This document shows, in pieces, positions 24,133 through 35,339 of a stretch of 64,000 nt of DNA (within the stretch, counting starts at the first letter, position 1; each line of letters opens with the position of its first letter). A model generated the notes under the pieces. That model saw only the letters and a program-made list of their open reading frames with translations, had not been told where the DNA came from and searched no databases. The stretch is from Bufo bufo (lineage: Eukaryota > Chordata > Amphibia > Anura > Bufonidae): the NCBI RefSeq assembly GCF_905171765.1, contig NC_053393.1, positions 186,957,921 through 187,021,920 of the forward strand, read 5' to 3'. Made by a program: the position numbers and the translations under genes.

Positions 24133-24582
24133 AGGGGTTGTCTCACTTCAGCAAATATAATTTATTATGCAGAGAAAGTTAATACAAGGCACTTACTAAT
24201 GTATTGTTATTATCCTTATTGCCTCTTTTCCTGGCTGGATTAATTTTTCCATCACATTATACACATTTTGTTTTTTTTATCACCACCCTGCAATCCATCA
24301 ATGGCGGCCGTGCTTTCAAACTATAGGAAAAAGCACCAGCCTATGTGCGCTAGCATAGTCCTGGCCACTAGAGAGGGTGGCACTTTTTCCTATAGTGTGC
24401 AAGCACGGCCAACACTGCTGGATTGCAGGGTGGTCATACTCATGGATACGAGCAGTGTATAATGTTATGGAAAAATGAATCCAGCCAGCAAAGGAAGTAA
24501 TATGGACATAGTACATTAGTAAGTGCCTTGTATTAACTTTCTCTACATAATAAATGCCACTTGCTAAAGTGAGGCAACTCCT
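24133..24582. mobile_element. T2/Kolobok-type MITE, 450 bp, TTAA-flanked
   Basis: The ends are aggggttgtctcacttcagc and, inverted, aggagttgcctcactttagc. TTAA lies on both sides (24129-24132, 24583-24586). Inner arms are also inverted (gttaatacaaggcacttact / agtaagtgccttgtattaac), so the whole element folds back on itself. TTAA plus an AGGRR-like start is the signature described for Xenopus T2 MITEs. The piggyBac superfamily also uses TTAA. Confidence 0.82.
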
Positions 24583-24823
24583 TTAATTTCCCTGTATTGC
24601 AGAAAAATGAAAATAAAGGAATCCCGGATCTGTCCTATGATTCACACCATTGGCGCCCAATGGATTGGTCACCCAATGGATCAATGAGTCACCTGATGGA
24701 TGACCCATTGGGTCCATCAGTTTTCTGTCATGGTGTCAATGAAGCATGCTGCACTATATTTCCCATCCAATATGAGGAAATTTCTCATCAGGATGGTATA
24801 AGTGTTCTAACCCAATTATTTAA

Positions 24824-25348
24824 AGTATAACTATCGTATTATTTTTTATTTTAATATTTATATTATTGGATTGTGGTGATTAATATCACCTTGGTGGCCC
24901 TATTTCAACTTTTCACTGTGTATTCAATTACCCCTTAATTCCACATTTTTGTTCCCTGTACTGCCTACTTTTACCTGTGCCTAAAATAGGGTTGCTAGGC
25001 ATGGTCCGTATATTTGTTGAAGGACGGAGCACGCAGCGTGCAGGCTCACATTACTGACAGCCAGGGACTGTAAGTAAATGATTAAAGCCAGGTCCTCCCC
25101 AGCAGCTGATAACAATGCCTGGGCTGTGTGCACTTCTCCCTGTCCCTGCGCTTGGCAGACGCTCCCTCACTCAGCAGAGCTGAAGAATGCAGTGTTGAAC
25201 CAGCGCACAACAGGGAAGGGAGAACTGCCATCTGCCCAGTGTATAAATGGGGTAAGTCAGTCTAATAGTAACTGATACTGGAATATCATGTTATTAGTAA
25301 CTACATATATGAAAATTGAAATTAGGGTCTAAATGTGACAGTTATCCT
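24824..25348. mobile_element. TTAA-flanked MITE, 525 bp
   Basis: The ends are agtataactatcgtatt and, inverted, aggataactgtcacattt, with TTAA at 24820-24823 and 25349-25352. It is probably T2/Kolobok- or piggyBac-type. No coding capacity. Confidence 0.65.
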
Positions 25349-25424
25349 TTAACTCAAAATTCCTATTTAACATGTCTGATAATACGTTTCCTACACAAGG
25401 CAACCCCCAAGGTATTTTCAAGTT

Positions 25425-25715
25425 TGTTTTTTATTTCCACCTGTGGAAAAATCCATACTCGCCTGCTCCCGGCTTCTCTGTTCTGGCTCCCTTGCTCTCA
25501 TCACTGGTCTTCCACTCCTCAACTGTAAACTTCCTGATGGAAAAACTCATTGCAGCTAATAACTGGCCAATGACTCTGTCCATCTGTAGGTTTAGAGACA
25601 TACTGTATACTGGAAGACCAGTGATGAGAGCCAGGGAGCCAGAATAGAGCTGCAGGGAGCAGGTGAATATGGATTTTTCCATTTATCACAGGCTGGGGTG
25701 GAAATTAAAAACAAA
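25425..25715. repeat. Palindromic interspersed repeat
   Basis: Left arm pieces tggaaaaatccatactcgcc, ggctcccttgctctcatcac and tggtcttcca pair with tggaagaccagtgatgag, agccagggagcc and gaatatggatttttcca at 25612-25681. The arms span about 90 bp around a spacer of about 100 bp. Class unknown. Confidence 0.75.
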
Positions 25716-25789
25716 AGTTGGAAAATCAATTTTTAGGATTTATATTTAATTTGCTTCTATTCCTAGAAAAATGCTTACATTGTATTGTT

Positions 25790-27275
25790 TATTGTTGAGC
25801 GAATTAAAGTCCGCTAAGTGGACTTCGATCCGAATTTCAGGATAAATTTGATTGCTGAATTTTCTTTGTGCTTCGTGATAGTGAATCGATTTAACCTGAA
25901 ATAGGTAAAAAAAATAAAAATAATAATACTTACCTGATCCATTTGCTCGCAACGGGGCGGTCGCCGACATCTTGCTTGATGATCTTGCACAAAATCCCGT
26001 GCGTGGCCACATATGACGTAACCACACCAGCCAACGTGATCACGGGCTGCACGAGATATTGCGCCAGATCTTCAATCAAGATGGCGGCAGCTGGCCCATC
26101 ACAACCAAATGGATCAGCTAAGTGTATATATATACTGTATATATACAGTACAGACCAAAAGTTTGGACACACCTTCTCATTCAAAGAGTTTTCTTTATTT
26201 TCATGACTATGAAGGCATCAAAACTATGAATTAACACATGTGGAATTATATACATAACAAACAAGTGTGAAACAACTGAAAATATGTCATATTCTAGGTT
26301 CTTCAAAGTAGCCACCTTATGCTTTGATTACTGCTTTGCACACTCTTGGCATTCTCTTGATGAGCTTCAAGAGGTAGTCCCCTGAAATGGTCTTCCAACA
26401 GTCTTGAAGGAGTTCCCAGAGATGCTTAGCACTTGTTGGCCCTTTTGCCTTCACTCTGCGGTCCAGCTCACCCCAAACCATCTCGATTGAGTTCAGGTCC
26501 GGTGACTGTGGAGGCCAGGTCATCTGGCGCAGCAACGCATCACTCTCCTTCATGGTCAAATAGCCCTTACTTACAAAGTTTTCCCAATTTTTCGGCTGAC
26601 TGACTGACCTTCATTTCTTAAAGTAATGATGGCCACTCGTTTTTCTTTACTTAGCTGCTTTTTTCTTGCCATAATACAAATTCTAACAGTCTATTCAGTA
26701 GGACTATCAGCTGTGTATCCACCTGACTTCTGCTCAACGCAACTGATGGTCCCAACCCCATTTATAAGGCAAGAAATCCCACTTATTAAACCTGACAGGG
26801 CACACCTGTGAAGTGAAAACCATTTCAGGGGACTACCTCTTGAAGCTTATTAAGAGAATGCCAAGAGTGTGCAAAGCAGTAATCAAAGCAAAAGGTGGCT
26901 ACTTTGAAGAACCTAGAATATGACATATTTTCAGTTGTTTCACACTTGTTTGTTATGTATATAATTCCACATGTGTTAATTCATAGTTTTGATGCCTTCA
27001 GTGTGAATCTACAATTTTCATAGTCATGAAAATAAAGAAAACTCTTTGAATGGGAAGGTGTGTCCAAACTTTTGGTCTGTACTGTATATTTTTTTTTATT
27101 TTTATTGTACACTCAGTTATTTATATCAGATGCCGCAATCAGCTACAGTATGAATGCGGCATCTAAAGGGTACAATGACGGGGATGGCGCAATCGCTGCT
27201 CCCTGTCATTGCACCCACTACTTACAAAGAAATGCTAATTTTTTGAAAAATGTTTGAATAATTTGCTCATTTCTA
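25790..27275. mobile_element. Non-autonomous hAT element with nested Tc1 derivative
   Basis: The left end is tattgttgagcgaatt and the right end read inward is tagaaatgagcaaatt. An 8-bp duplication gtattgtt flanks it (25782-25789, 27276-27283). The interior has inverted segments (acgtaaccacaccagccaacg) but no transposase. The nested element at 26146-27084 makes up most of the right half. Confidence 0.85.
26146..27084 (-). mobile_element. Internally deleted, head-to-head Tc1 derivative, 939 bp (copy 1)
   Basis: The inverted repeats start cagtacagaccaaaagtttg, with TA on both sides. The minus strand at 26559-26317 encodes the C-terminal end of a Tc1-like transposase (MTWPPQSPDLNSIEMVWGELD, ending KAVIKA), including the last catalytic Glu. 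The right third repeats the same C-terminal coding region in inverted orientation (ctcttgaagcttattaagag). The element is therefore a fold-back deletion product of a full Tc1. It matches the copy at 49334-50272 in length and structure. It is not autonomous. Confidence 0.9.
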
Positions 27276-27283
27276 GTATTGTT

Positions 27284-28033
27284 CTTCAGACCTTAACAAT
27301 AATGTGTTTTACACCAAAACATATCAATGTTTTAATTAAGATTAAATTAATGAATATGTAACAAGCAACACATTTAATATACTATGCAACACTAAACTCT
27401 CTGCTCTTGCATATAGTTTTTTCATGTACTGTAATAGTCTTTTAGATTTAGTATTTTTGTGCTTTCGTTATTGGTGATTCAGATTCCTCTGCACAGTAGA
27501 TGGGAACCTGTTGAATATTTAATACGATAGTGTTTGTAGGTTTTTCTGCACTTGGAACAGGCTTGTCAGCTGAATGAATGATATAACCAATGACAGGCCT
27601 AAAGCCATTTAACAGTCACATTTTTCATGTGCTTCTATTGATTACACTAATAATTCTTAAAAGCCATTTCCTTTGGTGTCTGTTTCATTATCGTTATTTT
27701 ACAGCTTTTGGAACATAATTAACCATTAATGTTAAGAAATATTACTCATCTGCTGCATATGGGTACCCAGCATTATGATTCTACATAACTAATAGTGTTA
27801 TGGAATATTGTTTAATATATTTTTTTCAGATTTCACAGACAATACAATTTCAAGCTCATTTATGTGCATTTTGCTACAGTATATAAAGTAGATCTGTCAC
27901 ATCTTCTGACATCTTTTTTTTTTTTTTTTTGGAATGTCTGTTTTTTTTTAATCTTTTATACCAATTTTTGATTTGATTTTGCCATTCCTCTCTTTATTCC
28001 CCCTGAATGGGGGTACATAAAATGATAACTGAA
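27284..28033. other. Intron sequence with a poly-T run
   Basis: AT-rich and unrecognised. It includes a 20-base T run near 27913-27932. Confidence 0.4.
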
Positions 28034-28041
28034 CTTACCAT

Positions 28042-28190
28042 TAGGGTTATCTAAGAATTCCATTATGGATTCCGCTACCATGAATTGTAAGTTATGATCT
28101 GTGGTAGCGGAATCCTTAACGGAATTCTGAGATAACCCGAAGCCGAACCTTGTAAGCCTGAACTTGAAAACACAAGTTTGCACATCCCTA
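28042..28190. mobile_element. Miniature hAT element, 149 bp
   Basis: The ends are tagggttatct and, inverted, tagggatgtgc, with an 8-bp duplication cttaccat at 28034-28041 and 28191-28198. An internal 14-bp stem (ggattccgctacca / tggtagcggaatcc) makes most of it a hairpin. Confidence 0.82.
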
Positions 28191-28518
28191 CTTACCATTC
28201 CCCTTGTTAAAGAGGTGTTTCCTTACATGGTGTGTATCTGTCAGTGTGAAAAAGGAAACTTCCCCAAAATGTCAACACCCTGTAAACAATATATTCATAC
28301 ATTTCTCAGAATAATAAAAGATTCTGAAGGATTTCTTGAGCAATTCAATGATTTTTCAAAATAGATATGCCAGGAGTGATGGGTCTTTTTGGTATATCCA
28401 TTTTACAACAAATGAAAAATTGGTGTAAAGTAAAATTGGCTTAGTTGCCTATAGCAACCAGTGAGATTCTACCTTTCATTTTCCAAAGGAGCTGTTAAAA
28501 ATAACAGTGGGAGTCTAA

Positions 28519-29477
28519 GGCCTCTTTCACACTGGCGTTGCGGGAAAAGGTGCAGGTGCGTTGCGGGAACATGCGCGATTTTTTGGCGAGAGTGCAAAAC
28601 ATTGTAATGCGTTTAGCACTCGCGTGAGAAAAATCGCGCATGTTTGGTACCCAAACATGTGAAGAAGTTCGGACTTGGGATTGGTGTTCTGTACATTGTA
28701 TTATTTTCCCTTATAACATGGTTATAAGGGAAAATAATAGCATTCTGAATAGAGAATACATAGTAAAATAGGGCTGGAGGGGTTAAAAAAATAATAAAAA
28801 ATAATTTAACTCACCTTAATCCACTTGATCGCGCAGCCCGGCATCTCTTCTGTCTTCTTTTTTGCTGTGTGCAGGAAAAGGACCTGTGGTGACGTCACTC
28901 CGGTCATCACATGGTCCGTCACATGATCCATCACCATGGTAAAAGATCATGTGACGGACCATGTGATGACCGGAGTGACGTCACCACAGGTCCTTTTCCT
29001 GCACACAGCAAAAAAGAAGACAGAAGAGAAGCCGGGCTGCGCGAGCAAGTGGATTAAGGTGAGTTTAAATATATATTTTTTTTTTAACCCCTTCAGCCCT
29101 ATTTTACTATGCATTCTGTATTCAGAATGCTATTATTTTCCCTTATAACCATGTTATAAGGGAAAATAATAATGATCGGGTCCCCATCCCGATCGTCTCC
29201 TAGCAACCGTGCGTGAAAATCACACCGCATCCGCACTTGCTTGCGGATGCTTGTGATTTTCACGCAACCCCATTCGTTTCTATGGGGCCTGTGTTACGTG
29301 AAAAACACACAAAGAGGAGCATGCTGCGATTTTCACACAACGCACAAGTGATGCGTGAAAATCACCGCTCGTGTGCACAGCCCCATAGAAATGAATGGGT
29401 CAGGATTCAGTGCGGGTGCAATGCGTTCAACTCACGCATCGCATTCGCGCGGAATGCTCGCCCGTGTGAAAGAGGCC
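28519..29477. mobile_element. Fully palindromic PIF/Harbinger-type MITE, 959 bp (copy 1)
   Basis: The ends are ggcctctttcacactggcg and, inverted, ggcctctttcacacgggcg, flanked by TAA on both sides (28516-28518, 29478-29480), the 3-bp duplication of PIF/Harbinger elements. Nearly the whole length is one inverted repeat. The centre near 28937 pairs gtcacatgatccatcaccat with its complement, and arms carry ttcccttataacatgg pieces in both orientations. The element could form a cruciform of over 400 bp per arm. Confidence 0.85.
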
Positions 29478-29673
29478 TAATTGGTTGCTATGGGCAACTA
29501 AGCCAGTTTTCCTTTACACCAGTTTTGATAAATCTCCTCCATGGTGTTTTAGATTGACCACTAATGAATGTATTAGATCACTTTGTACATAAATATGTAC
29601 ATGTACAAGGGTCCATGTACAAATCAAAATAGTCAGCAAAGGATTACAGGCTAATATACAATTGAAACCCTAA

Positions 29674-30598
29674 GGCCTCTTTCACACAGGCGTGGCGGGT
29701 GCATTGCGGGAAAATGCGTGATTTTCCGCACGAGTGCAAAGCGTTTTAATGCGCTTTGCACGCGCGTGAGAAAAATCGGCATGTTTGGTACCCAGACCAG
29801 AACCCGGACTTCTTGACAGAAGTTCCGGTTTTGGTTAGGTGTTCTGTAGATTTTATTATTTTCCCTTATAAGATGGTTATAAGGGAAAATGATAGCATTC
29901 TTAATACAGAATGCTTAGTAAAATGTCTATAGAGGGGTTAAAAATAATAAACAAATTTAATTCACCCCATTCACTTGGTCACGTAGCGGATCTCCTCTTC
30001 TTTCTACTTTCTTCAGGACCTGGCTAAATGACCTTTGATGATGTGACTGCGCTCATCACATGGTCCATCACATGGTATATCACCATGGTAATGGACCGTG
30101 TGATGAGTGCAGTGACGTCATCAAAGGTCCTTTAGCCAAGTCCTGAAGAAAGTAGAAAGAAGAGGAGATCCGCTACGCGACCAAGTGAATGGGGTGAGTT
30201 AAATTTGTTTATTATTTTTAACCCCTAAATGGACATTTTACTAAGCATTCTGTATTAAGAATGCTATTATTTTCCCTTTTGACCATGTTATAAGGGAAAA
30301 TAATAAAGATCGGGGGCCCATCCCGATTGGCTCCTAGCAACCATGCGTGAAAATCACTTGCTTGCGGATGCTTGCGATTTTCACGCAGCCCCATTCACTT
30401 CTATGGGGCCTGCGTTGCGTGAAAAACGCACACTATAGAGCTTGCTGCGATTTTCACGCAACGCACAAGTGATGCGTGAAAATCACTGCTCATGTACACA
30501 GTCCCATTGAAGTAAATGGGTCCGGATTCAGTGCGGGTGCAATGCATTCACCTCACTTATTGCACCCGCGCGGAATTCTTGCCCGTGTGAACGGGGCC
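29674..30598. mobile_element. Fully palindromic PIF/Harbinger-type MITE, 925 bp (copy 2)
   Basis: Same family as 28519-29477. The ends are ggcctctttcacacaggcg and ggccccgttcacacgggca read inward, with TAA at 29671-29673 and 30599-30601. It is palindromic around about 30080 (ggtccatcacatggtatatc / accatggtaatggaccgtg). It sits 194 bp from copy 1 in the same orientation. Confidence 0.85.
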
Positions 30599-30931
30599 TA
30601 AGAGTGAGGGCCCTACTCGCAAGAGCTTACAATCGGGGTGACACAAAAAGGTAAAACTGATTGCTTTATGAAGTGGTCCAGCCATCTTTATACTAGATAG
30701 AGCAGTGCATTGGGTGTGGTGATTACTGTCAGAGGAAGGTGTTCTGTTCTAAAGAATGAGGGGCAGTGGGGAGTATTGAGTTATTGAGGATGTTAATCTT
30801 AGATCATTGGCAGTACAGAGAGCATGAGTAGGGTGGTAGACAGAGATGAGGGAGGAGATGTACAGAGGTGCAGCACTGTGCGTTAGGGTAAGGAGTGTGA
30901 ACTATATTTTGTGGTGGATATATGCTCTCTA

Positions 30932-30961
30932 GATAGAAAGATAGAAAGATAGATATAGATA
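30932..30961. repeat. GATA-type microsatellite
   Basis: Imperfect gata/gaaa repeats. The Tc1-like element that follows starts at the end of this tract. Confidence 0.85.
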
Positions 30962-31250
30962 GATTATTTCACAAAAGTGAGTACACCCCTCACATTTTTG
31001 TTAATATTTTGTTATATCTTTTAATGGGACAACACTGAAGATATGACACTTTGATACAATGTAAAGTAGTCATTGTACAGCTTGTATAACAGTGTAAATT
31101 TGGTGTGCCCTCAAAATATCTCAACACATAGCCATTAATGTTTAAACTGCTGGTAGCAAAAGTGAGTACACCCCTAAGTGAAAATGGCCAAATTGGGCCC
31201 AAAATGTCAAAATGTTTTGTGGCCACCCTTATTTTCCAGAACTGCCTTAA

Positions 31251-31711
31251 AGAGGACCTTTCACCAGAATAAAACATCTAAACTAACCATACAGACATGT
31301 AGAGCGGCGCCCAGGGATCTCCCTGCACTTACTGATATCCCTGACGCCACTCCGTTCTCCCGTTATAGCCTCCGGTATCTTAATAGTTAGGCTCCACCCA
31401 GGGGAACCTCCAGGCGTCTCATTCTCCCATGCTGTAGCGCTGGCCAATCGCAGCGCTCAGCTCATAGCCTGAGAGAAAAAAAAACCTCTCAGGCTATGAG
31501 CTGAGCGCTGCGATTGGCCAGCGCTACAGCATAGGAGAAAGAGACGCCATCAGGTTCCCCTGGGTGGAGCCTAACTATGAAGATACCGGAGGCTATAACG
31601 GGAGAATGGAGCGGCGCCCAGGTATAACAGTAAGTGCAGGGGGATCCCTGGGCGCCGCTCTCCATGTCTGTATAGTTAGTTTAGATGTTTTATTCTGGTG
31701 AAAGGTCCTCT
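31251..31711. mobile_element. T2/Kolobok-type palindromic MITE, 461 bp, nested in the Tc1-like element
   Basis: The ends are agaggacctttcaccagaat in both orientations, with TTAA at 31247-31250 and 31712-31715. The interior is inverted throughout (agcgctggccaatcgcagcg near 31437 and its partner near 31510). It interrupts the 3' part of the host transposase remnant, so it is younger than the Tc1 insertion. Confidence 0.9.
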
Positions 31712-31715
31712 TTAA

Positions 31716-32690
31716 CTCTCTTTGGCATGGAGTTTACTAGAGCTTCACAGGTTGCCACAGGAATCCTCATCCACTCCTCCATGATGACATCACAGAGCTG
31801 GTGAATGTTAGAGACTGTGTGCTCTTTCCTCCTCCATTTGAGAATTCACCACAGATGCTGAATAGGGTTTTGGTCTGGAGACATGCTTAGCCAGTTCAGC
31901 ACCTTTATCTTCCTTCTTTAGCAAGGCAGTGGTCGTCTTGTAGGTGTGTCTGGGGTTGTTATAATGTTAGAATACTGCCCTGAGACCCAGGATGGGGATC
32001 ATGCTCTGCTTCAGAATGTCACAGTACATAATGCCATTCATGGTTCCCTCAATGAACTGTAGCGCCCACAGCCGGCAGCACTCATGCAGCCCCAAACCAT
32101 GACACTCCCACCACCATGCTTGACTGTAGGCAAGACACACTTGTCTTTTTACTCCCCACCTGGTTGCCGCCACACATGTTTGACACCATCTGAACCAAAT
32201 TAGTTTATCTTGGTCTCATCAGACCACAGAACATGGTACCAGTAATCCATGTCCTTAGTCTGCTTGTCTTCAGCAAACTGTTTGCGGGCTTTCTTGAGCA
32301 TCATCTTTAGAAAAGGTTTTCTTCTGGGACGACAGCCATGCAGACCAATTTGGTGCAGGCGTATGGACTGAGCAAAGACAGGCTGACCCCCCACCCCTAT
32401 AAACTCTGCAGCAATGCTGGCAGCACTAATATGTCTATTCTAAAAAGACAACCTCTGGATATGACATTGAGCATGTGTACTCAACTTCTTTGGTTGACCA
32501 TGACGAGGCCTCTACTGAGTGGAACCTGTCTTGTTAAACCGCTGTATGGTCTTGGCCACCATGCTGCAGCTCAGTTTCAGGGTGTTGGCAATATTCTTAT
32601 AGCCTAGGCCATCTTTATGTAGAGCAACAATTGTTTTTTTTTTAGATGCTCAGAGAGTTCTTTGCCATAAGGTGCCATGTTGAACTTCCA
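31716..32690 (-). pseudogene. Tc1-like transposase remnant
   Basis: Pieces on the minus strand: MAPYGKELSEHLKKK near 32680 (start and first helix-turn-helix), then RPRRKPFLKMMLKKARKQFAED and YWYHVLWSDETKIN at 32394-32200 (first catalytic Asp), then [19 protein letters not shown] near 32150, and a decayed block near 31870-31940 where the SPD-x-NPI motif is expected. Stops and frameshifts are frequent. The C-terminal part continues to the left of the nested MITE. Confidence 0.8.
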
Positions 32691-33040
32691 GTGACAGGTA
32701 TGAGTGTGAGAACGATAACACCAAATTTAACACACCTGCTCCCCATTCACACCTGAGACCTTGTAACACTAACGAGTCACATGACACTGGGGAGGGAAAA
32801 TGGCTAATTGGACACAATTTGGCCATTTTCACTTAGGGGTGTACACATGTTGTATAGACATTAATGGCTGTGTGTTGAGTTATTTTGAGGGCACATCAAA
32901 TTTACACTGTTATACAAGCTGTACTCTGACTACTTTACATTGTATCAAAGTGTTAGATCTTCTGTGTTGTCCCATGAAAAGATATAATAAAATATTTACA
33001 AAAATGTGAGGTGTGTACTCACTTCTGTGAGACACTTGTA

Positions 33041-33397
33041 CATATTACAAAACAAGATGTACAGAGCATGCATTATAAAAAAGCGTGCCAAACTTCAACC
33101 ACATGTTGACTGAAACAAAAACACATCTACTACCTCTAAGATCACATTTACATCAGAGGTAAAGGTTCACATTAGGATACAATGCATAAACAGTAATCTT
33201 CTAGACCAGGATAATACACTATCCTCAGTTTGGCTGGTTGTATGGTACATTTGTCTTCTAATTTGTACCTTCATTTGTGATATCAGGAGTGATTTGCTGA
33301 GGTCGTTTCTGAGCTTTAGTTTTCAGCTTTACTGTATATGTTGCTTTGACACACAATTATATATGGCATGCACGTTACATCTTGTTTTGTAATATGC
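33041..33397. repeat. Inverted repeat pair of 20 bp upstream of the exon
   Basis: catattacaaaacaagatgt at 33041 has its exact reverse complement at 33378-33397, and similarity extends inward through a gcatgc motif. The spacing of about 320 bp and AT-rich interior suggest an old MITE. No target duplication is clear. Confidence 0.65.
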
Positions 33398-33680
33398 ACA
33401 GTATGCAATGACCGGATAGCACCAGAACAGCATGCTCTTCAATACATTAAAAATACTACTTTTATGTAATGTGATTTAAGTAAAAATGAAATTATGCATT
33501 CATAATTATTAGCTCTAAGCCATTCTCCTTTTGTTTTAGTTCTACTGTGTCCCAGAACCAGTACACTTATACAAAATTTATTGAATGTCCAGTTTTGATT
33601 GATTGATCATGTTATATTTAATTCAAATAAATTTAAACATTTTGCTCACTTTCTCCTTTTTTTTCTTGAATCTTATCTAG
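33398..33680 (+). other. Intron 3' end with polypyrimidine tract and acceptor
   Basis: The stretch 33648-33680 is T/C-rich and ends in ctag, directly followed by the DOK6-like coding frame. The rest of the segment is unrecognised intron. Confidence 0.85.
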
Positions 33681-33870
33681 AGAGATTCAATGTATATCTT
33701 ATGCCAACACCAAATTTAGACATCTATGGAGAATGCACAATGCAGATCACACATGAAAACATCTACCTGTGGGATGTTCACAATGCAAAAGTGAAGTTGG
33801 TTATGTGGCCTCTGAGCTCTTTAAGAAGATATGGAAGGGATTCCACGTGGTTTACCTTTGAATCAGGAAG
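33681..33870 (+). CDS. dok6: DOK6-like exon (PTB/IRS-type domain core)
   Basis: DOK proteins are membrane-proximal adaptors. Their PTB domain binds phosphotyrosine in receptor tails, and DOK4/5/6 act with Ret and Trk-type receptors. The exon encodes about 62 residues, including [36 protein letters not shown] and [17 protein letters not shown]. The last block contains the Arg residues of the PTB phosphotyrosine pocket. From memory, the residues [15 protein letters not shown] and VMWPLSS fit DOK6 better than DOK4 (LPCPNLDVYGEC) or DOK5 (MPSPNLDVHGEC). The acceptor is a T-rich tract ending cttatctag, and the donor is gaag/gtaagc. The exon starts in phase 1 (the first Glu is completed from the previous exon) and ends in phase 2. 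Neighbouring exons are outside the window, so the introns exceed 33 kb upstream and 30 kb downstream. Confidence 0.93.
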
Positions 33871-34419
33871 GTAAGCAGCTATTTTAATGGGATCTGTAAT
33901 TGCCTTCTCTTATTTATTTTGTCTATCTTCTCTAACCCAATGGCAATTTGTATTAATAGAACCTTGAAATTCACTATATGGAGAAAGAGAAAAATAAACT
34001 TTATTAAAGGTTTTAGCAAGATAGATCTTTTTTTCTTCTCTTGGGCATATTATTAATGAGTACTTGGGCTATTGGTCAGGTTGAATAAACAAATATCTTC
34101 TCTAGTACCTCTTGTTTAGAAGTGCTCTTTTCATTTGTCTGAAACCAATGGAGACAAATGTGCTTGAATATTGTTCTTTATCAATAAACTTAGGCTAAAC
34201 CCCATCTTGAATTGTCAGGCTGTCAAACCAAACATTTTAAACTTTCACATACTAGGATTGTGTGAATCTTTACTTTCTCCAGCTTGAATTAATATCAAAT
34301 ATATTATTTTTATTCATCACATGTCAGTATATTGTCTGTTAAGTTTGATCATGTTGATTAAAACAATACCTTATTTATACAGTATTTGTAGTTTGCAGCA
34401 CTCCTGAGATATGAAGATA

Positions 34420-34989
34420 TTTATCATTATGCAAATCAGGCAGTTGGGGCAAAAAAAATCATGTTTTAGTGTCTCCACAGTCTGAGAGCCATATTTTTTT
34501 TACATTTTTGGGCGATTGTTTTAGTTGGGGGTTCATTTTTTGCAGTATGAGGTTACGGTTTTATTGGTACTATTTTGGGGGGCATACACCTGTTTGATCG
34601 CTTGGTGTTGCACTTTTAGTGATGTAAGGTGACAAAAAAATTTTTTTAGCACAGTTTTTATTTTATTTCTTGGACGGTGTTCACCAGAGGGGTTAGGTCA
34701 TGTGATATTTTTATAGAGCTGGTCGTTACGGACGTGGAGATATCAAATACTGTATGTCTGTTTTTCTGTTTTATTTTGGGAAAGGGGCGTTTTTTTATTT
34801 ATTTCAAACTTCATTATATATCACTGATGCTGGCGTATGCGTCAGAGGTCTGGCTGTCAGTTACTGCCTCTGATCAGGCGGGCGCAGCACCTGCACCCGC
34901 CAAATCAGCTCGCCGTATATGTACGACGCTGGTCCTTGAGTCACGTCCCCAAGCACTGTACATGTATGGCACGGGTCCTTAAGGGGTTA
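34420..34989. repeat. TTAA-ended interspersed repeat, right part
   Basis: It ends ggtccttaaggggttaa at 34989. Blocks tttttgcagtatgagg, ttattggtac and gtcatgtgata plus acggacgtggagata also occur, in the same order and orientation, at 63740-63960. That copy belongs to an element starting ttaaccccttcaacccc at 63271. TTAA ends suggest piggyBac or Kolobok type. The left end of this copy is not seen. Confidence 0.6.
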
Positions 34990-35290
34990 AATTAAAGAGT
35001 AGAAGAAAAAGTTCCGTCTCCAGAAGAGTCAAATATTCTTTACTGTAAGAACTGTGAATCTGTGGAATAGACTTCCTCAGGACGTAGTCATAGCAGGAAT
35101 ACTGGACAGTTTTAAAAAGGGTTTAGATGAATTCTTAAAAGTAAATTACCGTACATTAATGCTTATGAAAATGTGTAGGAATCTGAGTCTCACTTCCTTC
35201 AGGAATTCGTTTCACCACCTCTCCCTTGGCTGAACTTGATGAACTTATGTCTTTTTTCAACTGTATTAACTATGTAACTATGTAACTATG
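34990..35290 (+). mobile_element. L2/CR1-type LINE 3' end
   Basis: Decayed C-terminal coding (ttctttactgtaagaactgt, gaatctgtggaatagacttcc) matches the LINE at 63150-63190. It is followed by ttgaacttgatgaactt-like sequence and the 3' tail ttaactatgtaactatgtaac. Severely 5'-truncated. Confidence 0.82.
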
Positions 35291-35339
35291 ATGTTCATTT
35301 TTATGTTAGTTATTGGATAACCCCTTTAACATACATCTA

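Larger units (their letters stand above)
30962..33038 (-). mobile_element. Tc1-like element (decayed) with a T2-type MITE inside
   Basis: Termini contain ttcacaaaagtgagtacacc on the left and its counterpart tgtactcacttctgtgaga on the right, and TA flanks the right side (33039-33040). The left boundary is fuzzy because it falls in the GATA tract. Inner copies of gtgagtacacccctaagtg near 31160 and cacttaggggtgtacac near 32830 mark second inverted-repeat binding sites, as in IR/DR-type Tc1 elements. The transposase on the minus strand is broken. Confidence 0.85.
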
